A stretch of DNA of 30,707 nt from Tidjanibacter sp. (GTDB lineage Bacteria > Bacteroidota > Bacteroidia > Bacteroidales > Rikenellaceae): contig JAFYRC010000295.1 of assembly GCA_017547065.1 (NCBI GenBank), positions 1-30,707 on the forward strand, given 5' to 3'. Shown here one piece after another: positions 5,776-14,125 of the stretch (its first letter is position 1; each line of letters begins with the position of its first letter). A model generated the notes under the pieces. The model had not been told where the DNA came from. It saw nothing but the letters and a program-made list of their open reading frames with translations, and ran no database searches. Both the position numbers and the translations under genes were made by a program.

Positions 5776-8700
5776 ATGGAAAATTTCTTCATCCGTAGGC
5801 CAATCTTTGCCATCGTCATAAGCATTGTGATTGTGCTGTTTGGTCTGCTCTCCCTACGTACTTTGCCCATCGAGCAGTACCCCGATATCACTCCGCCAGT
5901 GGTGGAGGTGGACGCCTCCTATGTGGGTGCCGACGCCGAGGCCGTGAACGACGCCGTGGCCACTCCCATTGCCGAGAATGTGATGGGTGTGAGTCAAATG
6001 CTCTACATGCAGACCACATCAGCTAATGACGGCTCCATGAGCCTCCAAATACTCTTTGACATTGGCTCCAACCCCGATCTCAATGAGGTCTTTGTGCAAA
6101 ACCGAGTGGCCTCCGCCACCTCGCTTCTCCCTGCCGAGGTTGCCCAGCAGGGCGTCACCACCCAGAAGTCCCAAACGGGCTTCCTTTTGGTCTACTCGCT
6201 CTATTCCGATGGGCGTTATAGCGGCCCTTTCCTGTCCAACTATGCCTACATCAACCTTCGTAACGAGTTGCTCAAAATCGACGGCGTGGGTAAGGTTCAG
6301 GTGATGGGTGTGGGTAAATATGCCATGAGGGTGTGGGTCAATCCGGAGCGCATGGGCCTCTTTGAGGTGAGTGTGAACGACATTGCCTCGGCTATCGAGT
6401 CGCAAGCTACGGTCTTTGCAGCGGGCAAGCTGGGTGCAGAGCCCCTGGCCCAGAGCGTCGATTTTACCTACACGGTGACCACACCCCCGGCGCTCGATGC
6501 TCCCTCCGACTATGAGAACATTATTATAAAGGAACTTCCTAATGGGCAAACACTTCGCCTGGGCGACATTGCCCGAGTGGAGCTTGGGTGCCAAAACTAT
6601 GGCGTTGTATCCGACTTTGAGGGCGACCCTGCGGCGCTTGTGGTGGTCTATCAAACCCCTGGCAGTAATGCCATGGAGGTGGGGCGCAGCGTGAAGGAGG
6701 CAATGGCAAGGCTCGAAGAGAAGTTCCCCGAGGGTATCTCTACCGCCACGGTTGTGGACGCCACAGAGACCATTGAGGAGGGTGTGAAGGAGATTTTCCT
6801 CACCATGCTCTTCACGCTTCTGCTGGTCGTTGTTGTTATCTTCATATTCTTGCAGGACGCCCGAGCCATGATTATACCTTTGGTGGCCGTGCCGGTGTCT
6901 ATCATTGGCGCCTTTGCGGTCTTCCCCCTGCTGGGTTTCTCCATCAACATCATCTCCCTACTGGGCTTGGTGCTGGCCATTGGCCTTGTGGTGGACGACG
7001 CCATTGTGGTGGTGGAGGCGGCGCAGGTGGGAATCGAAGAGGGCCTTTCGCCACGCCACGCCACAATTCAGGCGATGAAGAAGGTTGCTTCACCCATCAT
7101 TGCCACTACCGTGGTCCTGCTCGCAGTGTTCGTTCCTGCGGCCATTGCGGAGGGTATCACGGGCAAACTTTTTCAGCAGTTTGCCATTGGTATTTCCACC
7201 TCGGTGGTCATCTCAGCCTTCAACGCACTCACCCTTTCGCCTGCGCTGTGTAGCCTGCTACTGCGCAACAAGCCCAGAGCAACCAAGGGACTCTATGGAG
7301 CCTTCAACCGCTGGTTCGACCGCACCTCGGATAGCTACCTCCGTCGCTCGGAGATTGTGGTGCGCCACTCTCTGCGTTCAGTGATTTTGGTGGTGCTCAC
7401 GGGTGGCGCTACGCTGTGGCTTTTCCACACCCTCCCCACGGGTTTCCTCACCTCCGAGGACCAAGGATACCTGATGGTGTCGGTGAGTCTGCCCGAGGCG
7501 GCGTCGGTGGAACGCACCGAGGAGGCTATGCAAATGGCCCAGAAGACCATGGAACAGATTGAGGGTGTACACTATGTTGCCACCACGGCGGGCTTTGACC
7601 TCCTTTCGGGTGTGGCCTCGACCAACAAGGGTGTTGCCTTTATGGCACTCGATCCCTACGCCAAGCGCAAACTCTCGGCCGACGAGATTGCAGCACGCAT
7701 CAATGCGAGCCTTTATGAGAGCGTGCCCGATGGGGAGTTCTATGCCTTCGAGCCCCCTTCCATTCCCGGACTTGGTGTTACGTCGGGTATTACTTTTGTG
7801 TTGCAAAACAGGGGTGGTGGCGATGTGGGCTACCTCGCGTCGCAGACCAAAGCTTTTATGGACAAGGCGCAGGCCCTGCCCGAGATATCCTCCGTAAGTA
7901 CCCCCTTCAACGCCAATGTGCCACAGCGCAGGGTGGAAATTAACGAGGCCCTTGCACTCCAACAGGGAGTGTCGCTCGAAGAGTTGCGCACCACGCTTTC
8001 GACCTTCCTCGGTGGCTCCTACGTTGGTAATTTCAACCGCTTCGGTCAACTCTATCAGACCTACATTCAGGCCGAGTCGGTGTATCGACGCGAGGAGAGC
8101 GACTTGGCATTCTACTTTGTATCCAATGGTCGTGGCGAGAGCGTGCCCGTGAGCGAATTTGTGTCGCTGAGGGACACGTTGGGTGTGGAGTACCTCGCGC
8201 AATACAACCTCTACGACGCCATTTCGGTCAATGCCACCCCCGCCGTGGGCGTGTCTACGGGTACGGCAATGTCGGCCCTGGAAAAACTCGCCGGCAAGGA
8301 GCTGCCCGACGATGTGGCCTTGGCATGGAGTGGCGTGTCCTATCAGGAGGCTAATGCGGGCAGTGGGTTGGATAGCTACCTCCTAGCGGTGATCTTCGTA
8401 TTCCTGGCCTTGGCGGCGCTCTACAATAGTTGGTCCTTGCCCATTAGTGTGCTGCTCGGTGTGCCTTTGGCGCTCTTTGGAGCAATGCTCTTTTTGTGGT
8501 TGGCCCACTTTGTCAACCCCATTTTTATCGACAACATCTTCGCGCGCATATCGCTGGTGATGCTCATCGGTATTTCGGCCAAAAACGCGATCCTCATCGT
8601 GGAGTATGCCGACCGCATCTTCATTGAGGAGGAACGCACCCTTGGTGAGGCAGCCCTCGGTGCAGCCAAATTGCGTCTGCGCCCCATCCTCATGACGGCC

Positions 8701-8910
8701 TTTGCGTTCATCATTGGTGTGCTTCCCTTGGTGTTTGCCTCCGGAGCCTACTCGGAGGCTCGCAACATTGTGGGTGTGTCGCTGGTGGGTGGCATGCTGG
8801 TGGCAACCCTGCTCGGCATATTTGTCTACCCCTCGCTCTACTACTTTGTGGGCCTTGTGGCCAAGTTCGAGAAACGCCGTGAAAAAATCAAACAATCCTC
8901 AAAGTTATGA
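5776..8910 (+). CDS. RND multidrug efflux pump, inner-membrane transporter (AcrB/MexB type)
   Basis: A 1044-residue HAE1-family proton-drug antiporter, the expected length. It starts MENFFIRRPIFAIVISIVIV (TM1) and continues with LPIEQYPDITPP. The TM4 proton-relay pair falls at Asp407-Asp408 (GLVVDDAIVVVEA), the same numbering as in E. coli AcrB, and the TM10 lysine is Lys936 in GISAKNAILIVEYAD. Two large periplasmic loops separate TM1/TM2 and TM7/TM8. The last four bases overlap the start of the outer-membrane channel gene (ATGA), implying translational coupling. Substrates cannot be predicted from sequence. No TetR, MarR or AraC-type regulator adjoins the operon. Confidence 0.97.
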   Translation: MENFFIRRPIFAIVISIVIVLFGLLSLRTLPIEQYPDITPPVVEVDASYVGADAEAVNDAVATPIAENVMGVSQMLYMQTTSANDGSMSLQILFDIGSNPDLNEVFVQNRVASATSLLPAEVAQQGVTTQKSQTGFLLVYSLYSDGRYSGPFLSNYAYINLRNELLKIDGVGKVQVMGVGKYAMRVWVNPERMGLFEVSVNDIASAIESQATVFAAGKLGAEPLAQSVDFTYTVTTPPALDAPSDYENIIIKELPNGQTLRLGDIARVELGCQNYGVVSDFEGDPAALVVVYQTPGSNAMEVGRSVKEAMARLEEKFPEGISTATVVDATETIEEGVKEIFLTMLFTLLLVVVVIFIFLQDARAMIIPLVAVPVSIIGAFAVFPLLGFSINIISLLGLVLAIGLVVDDAIVVVEAAQVGIEEGLSPRHATIQAMKKVASPIIATTVVLLAVFVPAAIAEGITGKLFQQFAIGISTSVVISAFNALTLSPALCSLLLRNKPRATKGLYGAFNRWFDRTSDSYLRRSEIVVRHSLRSVILVVLTGGATLWLFHTLPTGFLTSEDQGYLMVSVSLPEAASVERTEEAMQMAQKTMEQIEGVHYVATTAGFDLLSGVASTNKGVAFMALDPYAKRKLSADEIAARINASLYESVPDGEFYAFEPPSIPGLGVTSGITFVLQNRGGGDVGYLASQTKAFMDKAQALPEISSVSTPFNANVPQRRVEINEALALQQGVSLEELRTTLSTFLGGSYVGNFNRFGQLYQTYIQAESVYRREESDLAFYFVSNGRGESVPVSEFVSLRDTLGVEYLAQYNLYDAISVNATPAVGVSTGTAMSALEKLAGKELPDDVALAWSGVSYQEANAGSGLDSYLLAVIFVFLALAALYNSWSLPISVLLGVPLALFGAMLFLWLAHFVNPIFIDNIFARISLVMLIGISAKNAILIVEYADRIFIEEERTLGEAALGAAKLRLRPILMTAFAFIIGVLPLVFASGAYSEARNIVGVSLVGGMLVATLLGIFVYPSLYYFVGLVAKFEKRREKIKQSSKL

Positions 8911-10340
8911 AACGCACCTTTGTAAATATGTTATTGTCGGCGGTGGCCATCTTGGCCGTGGGGTGTGCAGTTACTCCCCCGGTAATTGAGCCTGTTATCA
9001 CCCCCGACGAGTATATCTTTGCCCAGCGGGGCGACACCACGATTGTTGTGGGCGTGGGGTGGTGGGAGATCTTTGGCGACACCACACTCAACCGATTGAT
9101 GGAGCTCGCTGTGGAGAACAACACCGACGTGAGAGTAGCAGCCTCCAAACTGCTTCAAGCACGCTCCACACTCACCGCCACAAGGGCTTCGCTGTTACCC
9201 TCGCTCGACCTCGGGCTCGGAGCACAAGCAACCTACGAGGAGGGCTCCAACGGGCGCAAGTCCATCGGGCAGCAGTACAGCATCCTGCCTTCCGTATCGT
9301 GGGAGGTCAACCTCTTTGGCGGAATTAGTGGTGCCACCGAGGCTGCCCGCGCCGAGTTGCTTGCCTCAGAGTGGGGCTACCGAGCCACAATGCTCGCCCT
9401 GCAAGCCGAGGTGGCGCAGGCCTATTTCGAGTGGTTGCAGTATGCCCGTAGTGAGGAGATATGTCGCCGTAGTTTGGCTCTGCGCGAGGAGTCGCAGGCA
9501 AAGGTTGACTCGCTCTACCACTATGGCTTCGCATCGGGCTCCGATCGCCAGCAGGCTCGCGCGCTCACGGCCACCATTGCCGCCGACATTCAGTCCTACC
9601 GCCGGGCCAAGTTGCAGGCCAACATTGCTCTCTGCACGTTGCTTGGCACCACCACCGAACTCTTGCCCCTGCCGCAGCACACCACCGAGTGTGTCCACTC
9701 CCGTACGGCCAACCTCGATGGGCTCTACTGTGGACACCTAACCTCAGCGCCACTCCCCGTGAGTGTGGCGGCAGGTCTGCCAAGCTCGCTCTTGGAGCGT
9801 AGGCCCGATGTTATGGAGGCGTTCTACAATGTGGAGGCGGCCGCTGCACAGACAAAGGTTGCCCACGCCCGCAGGCTCCCCTCCTTTGCCCTCACGGCCG
9901 AGGGTGGAGTGTTGGCCTACTCCCTCAAAGGGCTCACGGCCCACAATCCGCTCTATTGGCTCGCCTCGGTGGGCCTCACACAGCCGCTCCTGCACTTTGG
10001 AAAGCTCCGTAGCGACGAGGAGGTGGCGGTGGAGAATTGGCGCCAGGCTTCGCTCAACTATCGCCAGACAATCCTTCAGGCCTTGGCTGATGTGGAGAGC
10101 TCCCTCGTGGCAATTGATACCTACAACCACCAGGTGGCCGAAAACCTCCGCCTGCTCGAAGCCGACGCCAAGGTGCAGCGGATGACCGCCGCCCTGCAAG
10201 CGGAAGGTATGGTGAGCTACTTCAACTATGTGGATGCCGAGTATGACCTCTACTCCGCACAGCTGAACTACATACAGCTCCTCGCCGAGCAACTCACCGC
10301 CTATGTGACACTTTATAAGGCACTCGGTGGTGGTTGGTAG
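8907..10340 (+). CDS. RND efflux outer-membrane channel lipoprotein (OprM/NodT type)
   Basis: A 477-residue TolC-like outer-membrane factor. It has a lipoprotein signal (ILAVGC, Cys20) and two repeated halves rich in long amphipathic helices; family signatures include WWEIFGDTTLNRLMELAVENNTDVRVAASKLLQARS near the N-terminus and SSLLERRPDVMEAFYNVEAAAAQTKVA in the middle. YYWLASVGLTQPLLHFGK-like and NYRQTILQALADVESSL segments follow in the second half. It completes the tripartite pump with the two preceding genes and overlaps the pump gene by 4 bp. A promoter for surE follows, so the operon probably ends here, although no hairpin terminator was seen. Confidence 0.95.
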   Translation: MKRTFVNMLLSAVAILAVGCAVTPPVIEPVITPDEYIFAQRGDTTIVVGVGWWEIFGDTTLNRLMELAVENNTDVRVAASKLLQARSTLTATRASLLPSLDLGLGAQATYEEGSNGRKSIGQQYSILPSVSWEVNLFGGISGATEAARAELLASEWGYRATMLALQAEVAQAYFEWLQYARSEEICRRSLALREESQAKVDSLYHYGFASGSDRQQARALTATIAADIQSYRRAKLQANIALCTLLGTTTELLPLPQHTTECVHSRTANLDGLYCGHLTSAPLPVSVAAGLPSSLLERRPDVMEAFYNVEAAAAQTKVAHARRLPSFALTAEGGVLAYSLKGLTAHNPLYWLASVGLTQPLLHFGKLRSDEEVAVENWRQASLNYRQTILQALADVESSLVAIDTYNHQVAENLRLLEADAKVQRMTAALQAEGMVSYFNYVDAEYDLYSAQLNYIQLLAEQLTAYVTLYKALGGGW

Positions 10341-10350
10341 TGGTGTCGGT

Positions 10351-10381
10351 TTTGATTTTTGGCTTTACTGTCCTATCTTTG
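10351..10381 (+). promoter_or_regulatory. Consensus promoter of surE
   Basis: TTTG at 10351-10354 and TATCTTTG at 10374-10381 are separated by 19 bp, matching the full Bacteroidetes promoter consensus TTTG-N19-TAnnTTTG. The ATG is 29 bp further on. It is the best-formed promoter in the window. Confidence 0.85.
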
Positions 10382-10410
10382 TGAAGTAAATCAGGAAAAC
10401 AACAGAGAGA

Positions 10411-11184
10411 ATGAAACGACCCGTTATATTCATCAGCAACGACGACGGCTACCGCGCCAAGGGTTTCAATGCCATCGTGGAGTGTGCAGCGCAGTTTGGA
10501 GATGTGATTGCCATTGCCCCCGACAACACACAATCGGGCAAGGCCCACGCCATAACAATGTATGACCCCCTCTACCTCACGCTGCGTCGCGACGAGGAGC
10601 ACATCAAGGTCTATTCGTGCAATGGCACCCCCGTGGACTGCGTGAAGATGGCCTACGATTGGTTGTTGCCCAAGCTGGGGCTGACCCCTTCGCTCAACAT
10701 AAGTGGTATCAACCACGGTAGCAATGCCGCCATCAATGTGCTCTACTCGGGCACTATGGGCGCCGCCATCGAGGCGAGCTTCTATGGAGCACCCTCCATC
10801 GGCCTCTCGCTCGACGACCACGACCACAACGCCGACTTCGATGCCACCATCGAGTTTGCCAAGAAGATTATCCCCGCAATGCTGTCGGTGGTGACAACCA
10901 CCCCCTTGTGCCTCAATATCAATGTGCCCGTAGCACGCCCCGAGGAGATCAAGGGTCACCGCATCTGTCGCCAAACCAGGGGTTTTTGGAAGGAGGAGTT
11001 CTACTGCCACCAGGACCCTCGAGGTAGGGACTACTTCTGGCTCACGGGTGGTTTTTGCAACCACGAGCCCGAGGCACAGGACACCGACGAATGGGCTCTG
11101 AAAAACAAATACATTGCTGTTGTTCCCATTAAGGTCGACCTCACGGACTACACCCGCATGGAACAACTGCAAGGTTTGTTTTAG
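10411..11184 (+). CDS. surE: 5'/3'-nucleotidase SurE
   Basis: A 257-residue SurE-family metal-dependent phosphatase that removes phosphate from nucleoside 5'- and 3'-monophosphates. The metal ligands of the family are present: Asp11-Asp12 in ISNDDGY, Ser42 in DNTQSGKAHAI, and Asn101 in SGINHGSN. NGTPVDCVKMA and YSGTMGAAIEASFYGAPSIGLS are standard family motifs, and NINVP marks the C-terminal half. Length is normal. It is expressed from its own consensus promoter and closed by the hairpin at 11201-11233. Confidence 0.97.
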   Translation: MKRPVIFISNDDGYRAKGFNAIVECAAQFGDVIAIAPDNTQSGKAHAITMYDPLYLTLRRDEEHIKVYSCNGTPVDCVKMAYDWLLPKLGLTPSLNISGINHGSNAAINVLYSGTMGAAIEASFYGAPSIGLSLDDHDHNADFDATIEFAKKIIPAMLSVVTTTPLCLNINVPVARPEEIKGHRICRQTRGFWKEEFYCHQDPRGRDYFWLTGGFCNHEPEAQDTDEWALKNKYIAVVPIKVDLTDYTRMEQLQGLF

Positions 11185-11200
11185 GAGATGCGTATAAATA

Positions 11201-11233
11201 AAAAAAGGTGCACCATTACAGTGCACCTTTTTT
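11201..11233. terminator. Bidirectional terminator after surE
   Basis: Stem GGTGCAC (11207-11213) / GTGCACC (11221-11227) with a 7-nt loop, flanked by six A on the left and six T on the right. It lies between the converging surE and RibH-like genes and can serve both. Confidence 0.92.
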
Positions 11234-11256
11234 ATTTGCTTTATGGAGTTGTCCGG

Positions 11257-11664
11257 TTAATTGACTGAGGTGTCGACCATGCGGCCTTCGGCTTTGTTTT
11301 CCATCTCGATTTGCATCTCAACCATTGTCACCGCTGCACGTGCTAGCTTGGTACCGTCGGGGTAGGAGATGGTTGTAACAATGGGCATATTCCAGTCGAG
11401 TACAATGTTAGTAAGACCATCAAGGGTTGTGGTGAGCACCGCAGGCTCCACGCTTGATGCGGCAGGCAGGAACACCAGCACGGCATCCACGCTTGTGAGT
11501 TCGGCAAAGCATTTGGCAGCCAGCACCGTTTCGGCCACTCCGGGCACGGTGCGGTACTCCACCTCGCCCTCCACCTCGGTAAGGCGGCGCAGGGTGTGTT
11601 CGGCTGTCGAGGTCCTATCCCCGAAGCCTTCCACAATCACAAAGCCAAATTTCATTGCTGTCAT
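11257..11664 (-). CDS. RibH-fold (lumazine synthase-like) protein lacking catalytic motifs
   Basis: About 135 residues from ATG 11664. The beginning, MKFGFVIVEG, and TVPGVAETVLAAKCFAELTS followed by VDAVLVF correspond to the first strands of 6,7-dimethyl-8-ribityllumazine synthase (canonical MKFGIVVSEWN..., TVPGSFEL..A...., VDAVIVLG). What should follow is missing: no GxxI(R/K)GxTxHFDYV block with the catalytic His, and no GVLTxxTxxQAxxRxG. It is also shorter than the usual ~155-165 residues. It is therefore either a non-catalytic relative or a member of a different branch with another job. In Bacteroidales ribH is, from memory, often found next to the TPR-recF block, so this may be a degenerate positional ortholog. 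An in-frame TTG at 11721 is rejected because it lies upstream of the -7 box at 11694-11701. Confidence 0.65.
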   Translation of the reverse strand: MTAMKFGFVIVEGFGDRTSTAEHTLRRLTEVEGEVEYRTVPGVAETVLAAKCFAELTSVDAVLVFLPAASSVEPAVLTTTLDGLTNIVLDWNMPIVTTISYPDGTKLARAAVTMVEMQIEMENKAEGRMVDTSVN

Positions 11665-11693
11665 ACCGTTTCTCTTATCTACACTTTGTCCTA

Positions 11694-11701
11694 CAAAGAT
11701 A
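11694..11701 (-). promoter_or_regulatory. Promoter -7 box of the RibH-like gene
   Basis: The minus strand reads TATCTTTG (TAnnTTTG), 29 bp before the ATG at 11664. No strong -33 TTTG is present. It fixes the gene start downstream of 11690. Confidence 0.75.
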
Positions 11702-11736
11702 GCATTTTTTTGCCCACACAATCACACCGTACTCAC

Positions 11737-11777
11737 AAAAAAGAACGGCACCCATCCGTCAGTGGAGTGGTGCCGTT
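11737..11777 (-). terminator. Terminator of the TPR gene
   Basis: Stem AACGGCACC (11744-11752) / GGTGCCGTT (11769-11777) with a 16-nt loop. Read on the minus strand it is followed by C and a run of six T, placing it about 23 bp after the TPR stop codon and just upstream of the RibH-like gene's promoter. Confidence 0.88.
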
Positions 11778-11799
11778 GTCTTTACTCAATCGTTGTCGC

Positions 11800-12486
11800 T
11801 TATTTCAGACGGCCGATGTAGGTGTCGATGTCGCGAGCCTCCAACGAAGTGTAGTACTCGTCAGCGATACGCTGGTAAGCCTCCAAAGCAGCAGCTTTGT
11901 TGCCCAACTGCTCCTCAACCATACCGAGCTTCTTCAAGTAAACGGGAGCGGTCAGCGAGTTGTCGCTTGCCTTCACAGCTTTCTTGTAGAGAGCAGCAGC
12001 CTTGTTGAGGTCGCCGTTGTTTGCGTGGATGTCACCCTGCAAACCTGCGTTCTGTGCGTTGATGATCTCAGCGGGAGCGCCGGTTGCGGGACGATACTTG
12101 CGGAGGAATTTCAGAGCATTCTCTGCATCGCCAAGTTTGAGGTAGCTAACGCCTGCGTAGTGAGCAGCCAACGAGCCCTGGGGGGTGGTTGCATAGGTCT
12201 CAACAACCTCTACGAAACCTGCGTTGTTACCGTCGCCATCGAGAGCCACCTGCCACTGCTCAGCGTTGAACTGCTGAACTGCTGCAAACATCTCGGCCGA
12301 AGCCTTCTCTGCGCGGGGCTGAGCGATGAGGTATTTGTTGGCGAAGTAGCCGCCGATAATTACGAAGACTGCTACGATAGCCCACATGATGAGCTTCTGG
12401 TTCTTCTCAAAAAACTGTTCGGTTTTGCTCACAGCCTCGGTTACAACCTCGTCGTGAGTGATTTCCTGATTCTGTTTAGTTGCCAT
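11800..12486 (-). CDS. Membrane-anchored tetratricopeptide-repeat protein
   Basis: 228 residues. A short charged cytoplasmic N-terminus (about 30 residues, KNQK) leads into one hydrophobic segment (LIMWAIVAVFVIIGGYFANKYLI, about 33-54), then TPR-like helical pairs: GSLAAHYAGVSYLKLGDAENALKFLRKY, GDIHANNGDLNKAAALYKKAV, KLGMVEEQLGNKAAALEAYQRIADEY. The layout resembles YfgM-like proteins (N-in anchor, TPR domain outside), but no specific function can be assigned. It is divergent from recF, with its own promoter at 12529-12536. The same TPR-recF neighbourhood occurs in other Bacteroidales (recollection, not checked here). Confidence 0.88.
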   Translation of the reverse strand: MATKQNQEITHDEVVTEAVSKTEQFFEKNQKLIMWAIVAVFVIIGGYFANKYLIAQPRAEKASAEMFAAVQQFNAEQWQVALDGDGNNAGFVEVVETYATTPQGSLAAHYAGVSYLKLGDAENALKFLRKYRPATGAPAEIINAQNAGLQGDIHANNGDLNKAAALYKKAVKASDNSLTAPVYLKKLGMVEEQLGNKAAALEAYQRIADEYYTSLEARDIDTYIGRLK

Positions 12487-12528
12487 AATCTATTGTTTTT
12501 ACATTTGTTTCTTCCAGGGTTTGAACCA

Positions 12529-12536
12529 CAAAAGTA
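12529..12536 (-). promoter_or_regulatory. Promoter -7 box of the TPR gene
   Basis: The minus strand reads TACTTTTG (TAnnTTTG), 42 bp before the ATG. The -33 region is AT-rich without a clear TTTG. Confidence 0.65.
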
Positions 12537-12598
12537 AATCTTTTTGTGTAAAAATCGCAGAGAGTGGCGAAAATTTTTCTCTATTCGGGCAAAATTGC

Positions 12599-12606
12599 TA
12601 CCTTTG
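12599..12606 (+). promoter_or_regulatory. Promoter -7 box of recF
   Basis: TACCTTTG (TAnnTTTG) lies 21 bp before the ATG at 12628, with a run of five T at 12574-12578 in the -33 position. It makes the upstream in-frame TTG at 12544 untenable as the recF start. Confidence 0.75.
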
Positions 12607-12627
12607 AGCCTATCAAAACCGGCAAAA

Positions 12628-13731
12628 ATGCGATTAGGTAAACTTTCACTTATCAATTTCAAGAACATCACGGAGGGCGAGATTCTCCCCTGCGAGGGTA
12701 TCAACTGCATTGTTGGAAGCAACGGTGCGGGCAAGACCAACGTGGTGGATGCCATACACTACCTTTCGATGAGCAAGAGTTCGCTCTCGATGACCGACGG
12801 CCAGAGTGTGCGCCACGGCGAGGAGTTCTTTATGCTCTCGGGCGACTATACCACCGACACGGGCCGTGCCCAGGTGGTCACTTGTGCTTTTAGCAAGGGT
12901 AAGGGCAAGACACTCAAATTCTGCGGAAAGGAGTATGAGCGCCTGGCCGATCACATTGGTGTTGTGCCTGTGGTTATGGTGTCGCCTGCCGATGGCGCCC
13001 TTGTGAGCGACTCGGCCGACGAGAGGCGCCGTTGGCTCAACGCCTTCATCTCGCAGCTCGACCACGCCTACCTCGACAATACCATGCGCTACAATCGTGT
13101 GTTGGCCGAGCGTAATACACTCCTCAAACAGGGCGAATACCTTATTCCCGAATTGCTCGATGTGCTCGACGAGCGCTTGGCCGATTTGGGCGAGAAGGTG
13201 GCCGAAGTTCGCAGGGAGGTGGTTGGCCGCTTGGCACCGCTGGTGGAAAAATACTATTCCTTCATTGCCGACGACCACGAGCCCGTGCAACTCACCTACC
13301 GCTCCGACCTCAATGAGAGGCCCTTCTTGGAGGTGTTGCAGAGCGTTAGGCAGAAGGATGTTGTGTGTGGTTTTACCAACTCGGGTATCCACCGCGACGA
13401 TGTGGTTATGAAGATTGGTGGCTATCCACTCCGCAAATATGGCTCGCAGGGACAACAAAAGTCGTTCCTTTTGGCTCTCAAATTGGCCCAGTACACTCTT
13501 CTGCGTGAACGTCTGGACGAGCGTCCTCTGCTCCTGCTCGACGACCTCTTCGATAAGCTCGACGAGAGGAGGCTTTCGCGCCTTATGGAGCTCACGGCAG
13601 GTGGCGACTTCGGACAGATATTCATCACCGATTGCAACCGCGAGAGGCTCATTAGTGTGCTGAAAAACAACGATTTGGAGTTCCGCCTGTGGGACGTTGT
13701 CGACGGTGAGATTTGCCAGACAGAGGTGTAG
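12628..13731 (+). CDS. recF: DNA replication/repair protein RecF
   Basis: 367 residues from ATG 12628, the normal RecF size. SMC-like ABC ATPase that helps load RecA at single-stranded gaps. The Walker A motif GSNGAGKT is at residues 30-37, the ABC signature GSQGQQKS near 272-279 and Walker B LLLLDD ends at Asp305-Asp306, followed by LFDKLDERR. The start MRLGKLSLINFKNI is the typical RecF N-terminus; an upstream TTG (12544) would add 28 residues that overlap the promoter. No dnaA, dnaN or gyrB adjoins. A DUF721 gene follows 24 bp later and is probably co-transcribed. Confidence 0.97.
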   Translation: MRLGKLSLINFKNITEGEILPCEGINCIVGSNGAGKTNVVDAIHYLSMSKSSLSMTDGQSVRHGEEFFMLSGDYTTDTGRAQVVTCAFSKGKGKTLKFCGKEYERLADHIGVVPVVMVSPADGALVSDSADERRRWLNAFISQLDHAYLDNTMRYNRVLAERNTLLKQGEYLIPELLDVLDERLADLGEKVAEVRREVVGRLAPLVEKYYSFIADDHEPVQLTYRSDLNERPFLEVLQSVRQKDVVCGFTNSGIHRDDVVMKIGGYPLRKYGSQGQQKSFLLALKLAQYTLLRERLDERPLLLLDDLFDKLDERRLSRLMELTAGGDFGQIFITDCNRERLISVLKNNDLEFRLWDVVDGEICQTEV

Positions 13732-13755
13732 AACAAAGAGTAAAGACAACCGACA

Positions 13756-14046
13756 ATGAGGAGATGTAGGCCAATGATGCTTGGAGAGCTTTGGAGCAAC
13801 TTCAAGAGCGAACACCCCGAGATTGAGCGCAAGATTACCGAGGGCTCAATCCCCGACGTGTGGGCTCGTGTTGCGGGTCAACATATCGCTTCGGCCACAC
13901 AGGTGAACTTCGTGCGCGGAGTGCTTTATGTGAAGGTTGGGCCGAGTATGCTGCGCCACGAGATCTTCATCAATAGGGACAATTTCCGCTTCGAGATGAA
14001 CGAGATTTTGGGCAGCGATATCATCGGTACGATAATCGTGAAATAG
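13756..14046 (+). CDS. DUF721 (DciA-like) protein
   Basis: A 96-residue protein of the DUF721 family. VWARVAGQHIASATQVNFVRGVLYVKVGPSMLRHEI corresponds to the family core (W..VVG..ia.hT.p....g.L.V.v.s....qEL). DciA, the characterised member, is a DnaB helicase operator/loader in bacteria lacking DnaC; whether this short Bacteroidetes version does the same is inference. It lies 24 bp downstream of recF in the same orientation, an arrangement seen in many bacteria, and is closed by a strong terminator at 14072-14103. A second in-frame ATG at codon 7 or 8 could be the true start. Confidence 0.88.
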   Translation: MRRCRPMMLGELWSNFKSEHPEIERKITEGSIPDVWARVAGQHIASATQVNFVRGVLYVKVGPSMLRHEIFINRDNFRFEMNEILGSDIIGTIIVK

Positions 14047-14071
14047 GCCTCGAAAGGCCCAGAAAATAAGG

Positions 14072-14103
14072 AAGGAGTGCTTCACAATGAAGCACTCCTT
14101 TTT
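14072..14103 (+). terminator. Terminator after recF-DUF721
   Basis: A 13-bp perfect stem AAGGAGTGCTTCA / TGAAGCACTCCTT (14072-14084 with 14088-14100), 3-nt loop CAA, followed by T. It lies between the converging DUF721 and GH2 genes and probably also ends the latter's transcript. Confidence 0.93.
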
Positions 14104-14125
14104 GTTATTCTGCGGCGTGGGCCGA

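Noticed and set aside
11665..11721. N-terminal extension of the RibH-like protein from a TTG codon
   Set aside because: The TATCTTTG box at 11694-11701 lies within it, so it would precede the transcription start.
12544..12627. N-terminal extension of RecF from a TTG codon
   Set aside because: It includes the recF -7 box at 12599-12606, and the family N-terminus starts at ATG 12628.
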